This document shows, piece by piece, positions 6,201-9,712 of a DNA stretch of 9,712 bases. The stretch is taken from contig JAZRTC010000039.1 in assembly GCA_045651865.1 (NCBI GenBank), forward strand, positions 1-9,712. Reading direction: 5' to 3'. A program made the translations under genes and the position numbers. Every line of letters begins with the position of its first letter. Positions within the stretch are counted from its first letter, which is position 1. Source of the stretch: RGIG1959 sp045651865 (lineage in GTDB: Bacteria > Bacillota > Clostridia > Oscillospirales > Acutalibacteraceae). The notes under the pieces were generated by a model that did not search any database, was not told the origin of the DNA, and was given only the letters and a program-made list of their open reading frames with translations.

Positions 6201-7586
6201 CACAGCTTGCTGGGCATCGAGATATTCGTGGGTAGCGATGATCGCGGTGCGGTGACGATAGGTTTTGAGCGCCGCGTTTGCCCACGCGACTGTCTCATCG
6301 TCTGCTTCCAGACCGTAACCGAGATAGAGAACGATGAAGTCGACATTGCCGATGGTGACAAGGTCATAGTGCGAGGTGTTGTTGTTCAAGCTGCCGCCGT
6401 ACCAACGCTCGTTGTTGTAGCGGTCAGCAGGGAAGGTGCTTGCAAACATGGAGTAGTCCACCGTGTTGGCAATGGAATAGTCGGGGCTTTTGAAGGTGTT
6501 GACATCGTGGTTGCCCGACACAAGACCGTTGGGCATACCCACTTCTTCCACATAGGACATTGCCTTGTCGGATACCGCCCATTGCGACGGTGTGACCGCT
6601 GCCTTGGGAAGATCATCAACGAGGTCGCCCGTGGTGATGACATAGCCCGCATCGCCTGCCTGATACAGCGCGGCGGCGTATTGATAGACTTTGTAGTAGT
6701 ATTCGTTCAGATCGCGGAACTTGGTGTAGTGCTGGGGGTCGGTGGACCAGACGATGGTGTCCGAGCCGTTGGTCACATAGTCAAGTACCGCCATCACATT
6801 GAGCTTGCCGCCGACATTGTAGGTCGCAACATCCACAAGCTGCGAGACACTGCCTGCACCGGTAAAGGTGCCGATGGTATCCCAGTTGTTGGTTTTGGGG
6901 TTGAACACTTTGACCGCCATGCGTTCGCCCGCTTTGGTGGCGCCGCTGTAAGAGACAGCGACCTGACCACCGGTTTTGCCCGCGAGATCCACATCAAAGA
7001 ACTGATAGGGGATACCCGCCGAAGAAGCGGCAACAACCGCGTCATCCGTGTAGCGCAGGTCGTTGACATCGGCGGTGCTGTAGCTTTTGAGTGTGGCGGG
7101 GTCGAGCACGCCGTTGGTGGACGCGCCGTACAGCGCGTCAAAGTTGAGCGCATTCGCCTGATAGTAGGTGACCGAGCCTGCCGTCGAGACAGTATTGCCC
7201 GATACGGTGTAAGCGGCATCCGCATCCGAAGAGACCGTGAAGGTCAGCGGTGCATACGCCACATCGCCGTCGGCGTCGGTCGCCTTCGCGATCACGGTGT
7301 ACAGACCGTCGCTCAGACCGCAACCCGCAGGAGTGAAGGTGAAGGGGGAGAAGGTGCCGAGCAGGGTGCCCTCAAGGCGCACTTCACATGCGGTTATCGC
7401 ACTGCCTTGCGCGGTGCAGGTCACGGTGATAGCCGTGCTCGGATGAATGACTGCATACGGATCAATGTTGAAACTGATCGCAGGCAGGTTGCCGTCTGCC
7501 GCCGAAGCTGTGAATACGATCGTACCGCTAAACGGCATAACGATCAGCATCAGTGACAGCAGAAGACTGAGTGCTTTTTTAAACAT
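3069..7586 (-). CDS. Secreted multidomain calcineurin-like phosphoesterase with C-terminal type I dockerin
   Basis: A 1505-residue extracellular protein. Domains in order: signal peptide 1-30 (MFKK, hydrophobic core, ASAA); Ig-like beta domain about 35-119; linker beta region 120-270; phosphoesterase 275-560; accessory module A 635-798; FIVAR-like helical module 804-868; beta-sandwich-like region 880-1028; second FIVAR-like module 1035-1102; second beta region 1110-1255; module B 1267-1427, homologous to A; acidic proline linker 1429-1447; dockerin 1448-1503. The phosphoesterase shows D283-x-Q285 in place of DxH, G320-D321, G358-N359-H360-D361, H453-E454 and G489-H490-D491-D492 in place of GHxH. 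The substrate is unknown. There is no LPXTG motif, SLH domain or C-terminal membrane helix, so attachment would rely on a cohesin partner outside this window. The start at 7586 is chosen because the signal peptide begins there, GAGGG lies 6 bases upstream, and the longer frame (to 7655) starts inside the promoter. Confidence 0.88.
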   Translation of the reverse strand: MFKKALSLLLSLMLIVMPFSGTIVFTASAADGNLPAISFNIDPYAVIHPSTAITVTCTAQGSAITACEVRLEGTLLGTFSPFTFTPAGCGLSDGLYTVIAKATDADGDVAYAPLTFTVSSDADAAYTVSGNTVSTAGSVTYYQANALNFDALYGASTNGVLDPATLKSYSTADVNDLRYTDDAVVAASSAGIPYQFFDVDLAGKTGGQVAVSYSGATKAGERMAVKVFNPKTNNWDTIGTFTGAGSVSQLVDVATYNVGGKLNVMAVLDYVTNGSDTIVWSTDPQHYTKFRDLNEYYYKVYQYAAALYQAGDAGYVITTGDLVDDLPKAAVTPSQWAVSDKAMSYVEEVGMPNGLVSGNHDVNTFKSPDYSIANTVDYSMFASTFPADRYNNERWYGGSLNNNTSHYDLVTIGNVDFIVLYLGYGLEADDETVAWANAALKTYRHRTAIIATHEYLDAQQAVRAESGRGQLIYEKIVDPNPNVKLVLCGHDDGALMLQKTASDGRTFYEILSDYQFVEAEDDSFYANEHYIGSVPECCGDGYIRLMTVQGNSLSSITYSPVTDRYNPYGDREEFSINVDFGTADRQFATYSFSAAVLGEATASTAVDRVGVVTNGNATAYTPVLYANAQVGNAPATPSAPYYAHSATAPAVAAKVDVLSAVGASNNVTFNARTDYGNYSSSPLNLKVDLNKTPYLYYSVSLPAESNFTFAFINNNANAPWLVFRDASNKALLNEGSSTWDSKGGAQYTTTSETGCIDMRTLLKNNSSSIWEIEQFTLYTTKGKDVTVNYFFFGSAAVPSGSTTADTALLSALIAEAQAIDTSVYTAATVSELNAAISAANSASQYFSSVSTAYTRLANAIGGLRKAKATVDASTLTSIKNYTLNLSNFSVNSLLSTTQTNDGFVLKLPATASQAWAAATSWNAYTVKPERGQVFLKLDIDANSGWAIQMGITQNGVTKNVSFNNGIENAFCKPGNDGSEGTFQGIYDVSDSFVENGFDPASTFSVDYMHLYIVSLGGSATFNHVELLTNKSDGVTDKTALQNAINRAATYTKSLYTSASWSKVDSALSAAKTALSNTSLAEADLNLKAFVLNNALDALVYAGSYPETTGSLLPADPANWVSSTPSEITATRSNGVTVIKNSTGKWPSTTYTLAEPLRVFVKDSRLVVDMDVGVNASILLNIGGENWVAINRYIGNLNGDDLVAGTHTVSIPLSEIKEFEGMTSVTIYMVRVFSVGEAAKSAVTFRSMRIADYEDYDWSSIPVNYGVAATPSKPYYQHCAPYAPETAHKVDLLVGAGLDAHHSFSSYQSYQNLKIKIDLNKTPYLYYSYAIPAGGKATFGIFSNNTYSPYFMYRNAAASNGGLGDGVGNYEAAGNACHVTTSETGCIDMRQFLKDSSNPTWEVTGLSLYNNSGVEVTFSYLFFGSAPTYVEQDVVIEAPEEPEDPGVMGDIDGDGKLTTQDLRDVLRELLRDNKTFTAQQQKLADFNGDGKMTSMDIRGFLKILIK
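3306..3788 (-). repeat. Accessory module, copy B (residues 1267-1427 of the dockerin protein)
   Basis: Homologous to copy A. Shared landmarks are ATPSKPYY versus ATPSAPYY, KVDLLVGAG versus KVDVLSAVG, an identical DLNKTPYLYYS, an identical SETGCIDMR, and a closing FFGSA. The DNA has diverged at many third positions, so this is an old duplication and not a recent one. It has the look of a beta-sandwich binding module. I do not recognise a named family. Confidence 0.8.
4281..4484 (-). repeat. FIVAR-like helical module 2 (residues 1035-1102)
   Basis: An Ala/Leu/Asn-rich, turn-less helical segment with the pattern LQNAINRA...YT..SW..V..AL..AK..L, then LNNALDAL. It resembles the sugar-binding-associated FIVAR modules of Gram-positive surface proteins. 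It is the partner of module 1 at 4983-5177, and each is followed by a beta-rich region. Confidence 0.65.
4983..5177 (-). repeat. FIVAR-like helical module 1 (residues 804-868)
   Basis: The pattern LLSALIAEAQAID...YTAATVSELNAAISAA, then TRLANAIGGL, matches the layout of the module at 4281-4484, including the YT-A-S/T turn and a final Leu/Ala helix. The assignment to FIVAR rests on pattern only. Confidence 0.65.
5193..5684 (-). repeat. Accessory module, copy A (residues 635-798 of the dockerin protein)
   Basis: First copy of the duplicated module. Landmarks are ATPSAPYYAHS (635-645), DLNKTPYLYYS (688-698), TTSETGCIDMR (749-759) and YFFFGSA (789-795). It lies directly after the phosphoesterase domain and its short beta linker, whereas copy B lies directly before the dockerin. 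Confidence 0.8.
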
Positions 7587-7592
7587 ACAGAT

Positions 7593-7597
7593 CCCTC
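7593..7597 (-). promoter_or_regulatory. Ribosome binding site that fixes the start of the dockerin gene
   Basis: On the minus strand GAGGG lies 6 bases before the ATG at 7586, immediately followed by a classical signal peptide. The 23 extra in-frame residues up to 7655 would read through the promoter and have no comparable site. Confidence 0.75.
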
Positions 7598-7626
7598 GCT
7601 TTATGATGTTAATAGGGTATAACGCA

Positions 7627-7655
7627 AGTATACCAGTTTTTTTGAAAAAACACAA
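7627..7655 (-). promoter_or_regulatory. Probable promoter of the dockerin phosphoesterase gene
   Basis: On the minus strand the -10 is TATACT (complement of 7627-7632) with an adjacent TGG (extended -10), a 17-base spacer and a weak -35, TTGTGT (complement of 7650-7655). A-tracts and T-tracts lie in and around the spacer. Transcription would begin near 7620, giving a leader of about 34 bases. Confidence 0.7.
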
Positions 7656-7675
7656 GTAATTCTATACAAATATAT

Positions 7676-7712
7676 AAAAAAACGGCATCCGTGTGGCACG
7701 GATGCCGTTTTT
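7676..7712. terminator. Terminator of htpG (hairpin symmetric, works best on the minus strand)
   Basis: AACGGCATCCGTG (7681-7693) and CACGGATGCCGTT (7697-7709) form a 13-bp perfect stem. On the minus strand the stem is followed by a run of seven T (complement of 7676-7682), 12 bases after the htpG stop codon. The plus strand also has a T5 run (7708-7712). It insulates the dockerin gene from heat-shock transcription. Confidence 0.9.
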
Positions 7713-7721
7713 GAGGTTGTA

Positions 7722-9623
7722 TCAGTTGGTCATCAGGTCACACAGGGCATTGGAGAAGGCAATCGGATCTTCAACAGGCAGACCTTCAATCAGCAACGCC
7801 TGATCATAGAGAAGTGCCGTGTAGGTAGCGAGTTTCTCTTTGTCGCTGTCAAACAGGTGTTGAAGCGTTGACCAGATCGCGTGGTGTTCGTTGATCTCCA
7901 GCACGCGGGTTGCCTTGAATTGTTCGGCTTGTTCACCCGGCATGGCGCGGAGCACCTTTTCCATCTCAAGCGACAGACCGCCTTCGCTCGACAGACACAC
8001 GGGATGAGATTTCAGACGGTTCGACAGACGCACGGCGGCAACCTTGCCGCTGAGCGATTCGGTCATTGCGGTGAGCAAGTCTTTGTGCTGTTCGGCTTGC
8101 TCCTCGGCTTGCTTTTTCTCTTCCTCGGTCTCAAGGCCGAGATCGCCGTCGGACACATTTTTAAAGGTCTTGCCTTCGTAATCCATCAGCGAACGGATGC
8201 AGAACTCGTCCACATCCTCGGTGAGATACAGAATCTCATACCCGCGGTCGCGTACCAGCTCTGTCTGGGGCATTCTGGCGAGCTTGTCGCGGTCGGAGCC
8301 GCAGATGTAGTAGATGCAGGTCTGTTCCTCTTTCATACGGGTGAGGTATTCAGCGAGCGTTGTCGGATGCTCGTCGTTGGAGGAGGCAAACAGCAACAGA
8401 TCCTGCAAAAGCTCCTTGTTTTTGCCGAAGTCGGCATAAACGCCGTATTTCAGCTGCATGCCGAAGCTCTTGAAGAAGGCTTCGTACTTGTCACGGTCAT
8501 TTTGTTGCATCGCGTACAGTTCTGCTTTGATCTTCTTTTCCAGTCGCGAGGCAATGAGCTTGAGCTGGCGGTCGTGCTGGAGCATCTCGCGCGAGATGTT
8601 CAGCGACAGATCCTGCGAGTCGACCAGACCTTTGATAAAGCTGAAGCAGTCGGGGAGCAGGTCGGCGCATTTGTCCATGATCAGCACACCGCTGGCATAG
8701 AGTTGCAAACCTTTTTCATAATCGCGGGAATAGAAATCCTGCGGTGCGTGTGCGGGGACAAACATCAGCGCGTGATAGGTCGCCGCACCTTCCGTGGCAC
8801 TGTGGATGACACGGGCAGGGTCGACATAATCAAAGAATTTCTCTTTGTAGAACGCGTTGTAATCGTCGTCGGTCAGCTCGTTTTTGTTTTTGCGCCACAG
8901 CGGCACCATACTGTTGAGTGTTTCAACCTCGGTCACCTGCTCGTAATCCTCAGGCTTGTCGCCGTTACAGCCGTCTTTGAGCTTGCTTTGCGGCATCGGC
9001 ATCTGAATGGGATAGCGGATGTAATCCGAATAACGCTTGACGAGCGCCTTGAGGCGGTAGGGCTGGAGGAATTCGTCGTAATTCTCATCCTCGGTGCTGT
9101 CCTTGATGTGAAGCACGATGGTCGTGCCGTGGGTATCTTTTTGCGCCTCGGTCACGGTGTAGCCGTCTGCACCCGTCGACTCCCACACATACGCTTCGTC
9201 GCTGCCGAAGGCGCGGCTGGTCACTGTCACGCGATCCGCCACCATAAACGCCGCGTAGAAACCCACACCAAACTGACCGATGATGTCGATGTCGGCGGGT
9301 TGCTCGGTGTCACGCTTGAATGCCAGCGAGCCGCTTTTGGCGATGGTGCCGAGATTGTCTTCCAGTTCCGCCTTGGTCATGCCGATGCCGTTGTCGGCAA
9401 TCGTCAGCGTGCGCGCGTCGGCATCGGGCGTGATGGAAATGATAAACTCACGGCGGTCAATACCCGTGGTGCCGTCCTGCAACGAGTGGTAATAGAGCTT
9501 GTCCAGCGCGTCGCTCGCGTTGGAGATCAGCTCGCGCAGAAAAATCTCGCGGTGGGTGTAAATTGAATTGATCATCAGGTCCAGCAATCGCTTGGACTCC
9601 GCTTTAAACTGTTTTTTTGCCAT
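7722..9623 (-). CDS. htpG: Molecular chaperone HtpG (bacterial Hsp90)
   Basis: A 633-residue cytosolic ATP-dependent chaperone that acts as a homodimer and remodels client proteins. It is full length for the family. The N-terminal GHKL ATPase domain (about 1-225) shows E31-LISN35-ASD38, D77-N78-G79-IGM and the lid glycines GQFGVGFYAAF (116-126). The middle domain carries NISREMLQ (342-349), with R345 in the position of the conserved catalytic arginine. The C-terminal dimerisation domain follows an acidic, Lys/Gln/Glu-rich stretch at about 495-515, and includes the LSNRLKSHPVCL segment (533-544). The start at 9623 is preferred because MAKKQFKAES matches the normal HtpG N-terminus and AGGAGG lies 8 bases upstream. 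A GTG in the same frame at 9656 lies inside the CIRCE operator. The gene is monocistronic, with its own promoter, operator and terminator, and regulation by HrcA is inferred from CIRCE. Confidence 0.97.
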   Translation of the reverse strand: MAKKQFKAESKRLLDLMINSIYTHREIFLRELISNASDALDKLYYHSLQDGTTGIDRREFIISITPDADARTLTIADNGIGMTKAELEDNLGTIAKSGSLAFKRDTEQPADIDIIGQFGVGFYAAFMVADRVTVTSRAFGSDEAYVWESTGADGYTVTEAQKDTHGTTIVLHIKDSTEDENYDEFLQPYRLKALVKRYSDYIRYPIQMPMPQSKLKDGCNGDKPEDYEQVTEVETLNSMVPLWRKNKNELTDDDYNAFYKEKFFDYVDPARVIHSATEGAATYHALMFVPAHAPQDFYSRDYEKGLQLYASGVLIMDKCADLLPDCFSFIKGLVDSQDLSLNISREMLQHDRQLKLIASRLEKKIKAELYAMQQNDRDKYEAFFKSFGMQLKYGVYADFGKNKELLQDLLLFASSNDEHPTTLAEYLTRMKEEQTCIYYICGSDRDKLARMPQTELVRDRGYEILYLTEDVDEFCIRSLMDYEGKTFKNVSDGDLGLETEEEKKQAEEQAEQHKDLLTAMTESLSGKVAAVRLSNRLKSHPVCLSSEGGLSLEMEKVLRAMPGEQAEQFKATRVLEINEHHAIWSTLQHLFDSDKEKLATYTALLYDQALLIEGLPVEDPIAFSNALCDLMTN

Positions 9624-9631
9624 AGGAATGG

Positions 9632-9637
9632 CCTCCT
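9632..9637 (-). promoter_or_regulatory. Ribosome binding site of htpG
   Basis: A perfect AGGAGG on the minus strand, 8 bases before the ATG at 9623. It lies just outside the inverted repeat, so a hairpin formed by the repeat in the leader would not trap it. Confidence 0.9.
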
Positions 9638-9639
9638 GC

Positions 9640-9686
9640 GTATACTGTATTAGCACTCTTGCATTGTGAGTGCTAATACAGTATAC
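9640..9686. promoter_or_regulatory. CIRCE operator (HrcA site) within a 19-bp perfect inverted repeat
   Basis: The core TTAGCACTC (9650-9658), nine bases, GAGTGCTAA (9668-9676) matches the CIRCE consensus exactly in both arms and in spacing. The perfect symmetry extends outward to 19 bp per arm (9640-9658 and 9668-9686), well beyond the usual 9. The outer part of the right arm contains the -10 box of htpG. CIRCE is the binding site of the heat-shock repressor HrcA, whose gene is not in the window. Confidence 0.97.
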
Positions 9687-9708
9687 TCCACCGTCTTCAA
9701 AAAGGCAA
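9680..9708 (-). promoter_or_regulatory. Sigma-A-type promoter of htpG
   Basis: On the minus strand: TTGCCT (complement of 9703-9708), a 17-base spacer and TATACT (complement of 9680-9685). Transcription would start near 9673, inside the right arm of CIRCE, so bound HrcA would block initiation. The leader is about 50 bases. Confidence 0.85.
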
Positions 9709-9712
9709 GAGG

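Noticed and set aside
7587..7680. Riboswitch or other structured leader before the dockerin gene
   Set aside because: The predicted transcript leader is only about 34 bases, too short for a riboswitch, and the A/T tracts are explained by the promoter and the htpG terminator.
7881..9566. 561-codon open frame on the plus strand antisense to htpG
   Set aside because: htpG is unmistakable on the other strand. The antisense product has no recognisable domain, and its openness is explained by codon bias.
1..9712. Mobile element, CRISPR array, phage defence system, tRNA or rRNA
   Set aside because: I found no transposase, integrase, direct-repeat array, target-site duplications or conserved RNA gene. 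Everything longer than about 170 bases is covered by ordinary genes.

Overview
The window looks like chromosomal DNA from a Gram-positive, Ruminococcaceae-like (Clostridia) bacterium of moderate GC content. The evidence is a type I dockerin at the end of a very large secreted protein, FIVAR-type modules, a perfect CIRCE (HrcA-type) operator before htpG, strong Shine-Dalgarno sites of the AGGAGG type, and sigma-A-like promoters with extended -10 boxes. This placement is an inference; there is no rRNA or other phylogenetic marker here. I see no mobile element, CRISPR array, tRNA or rRNA.

Layout, left to right. (1) 1-22: hairpin of a terminator cut by the window edge. (2) 32-697, minus: HD-domain phosphohydrolase. 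(3) 698-862: intergenic region with two divergent promoters. (4) 863-2122, plus: an EctB-type diaminobutyrate aminotransferase with its own promoter and a strong terminator, and no ectA or ectC beside it. (5) 2188-3018, plus: membrane-anchored calcineurin-like phosphoesterase of the YkuE/YaeI type. (6) 3022-3062: hairpin shared by two convergent genes. (7) 3069-7586, minus: a 1505-residue secreted multidomain protein made of a signal peptide, Ig-like domain, calcineurin-like phosphoesterase domain, duplicated accessory modules, two FIVAR-like helical modules and a C-terminal dockerin. (8) 7587-7721: promoter of that gene and the htpG terminator. (9) 7722-9623, minus: htpG (Hsp90). (10) 9624-9712: ribosome binding site, CIRCE and promoter of htpG.

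Most genes appear to be separate transcription units, each with a recognisable promoter, terminator or both; no operon is evident. The most unusual item is the dockerin-bearing phosphoesterase. Dockerins normally plug plant-polysaccharide enzymes into cellulosome-type scaffolds through cohesins, so this protein suggests that a phosphoesterase activity is recruited to an extracellular complex or the cell surface. Its substrate cannot be read from the sequence. The htpG control region is also notable: the CIRCE element is the core of a 19-bp perfect inverted repeat that contains the -10 box and a mirror-image copy of it.

For three genes (863-2122, 3069-7586, 7722-9623) the longest reading frame begins inside the promoter or operator. 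The starts given here are the downstream ones with good ribosome binding sites.
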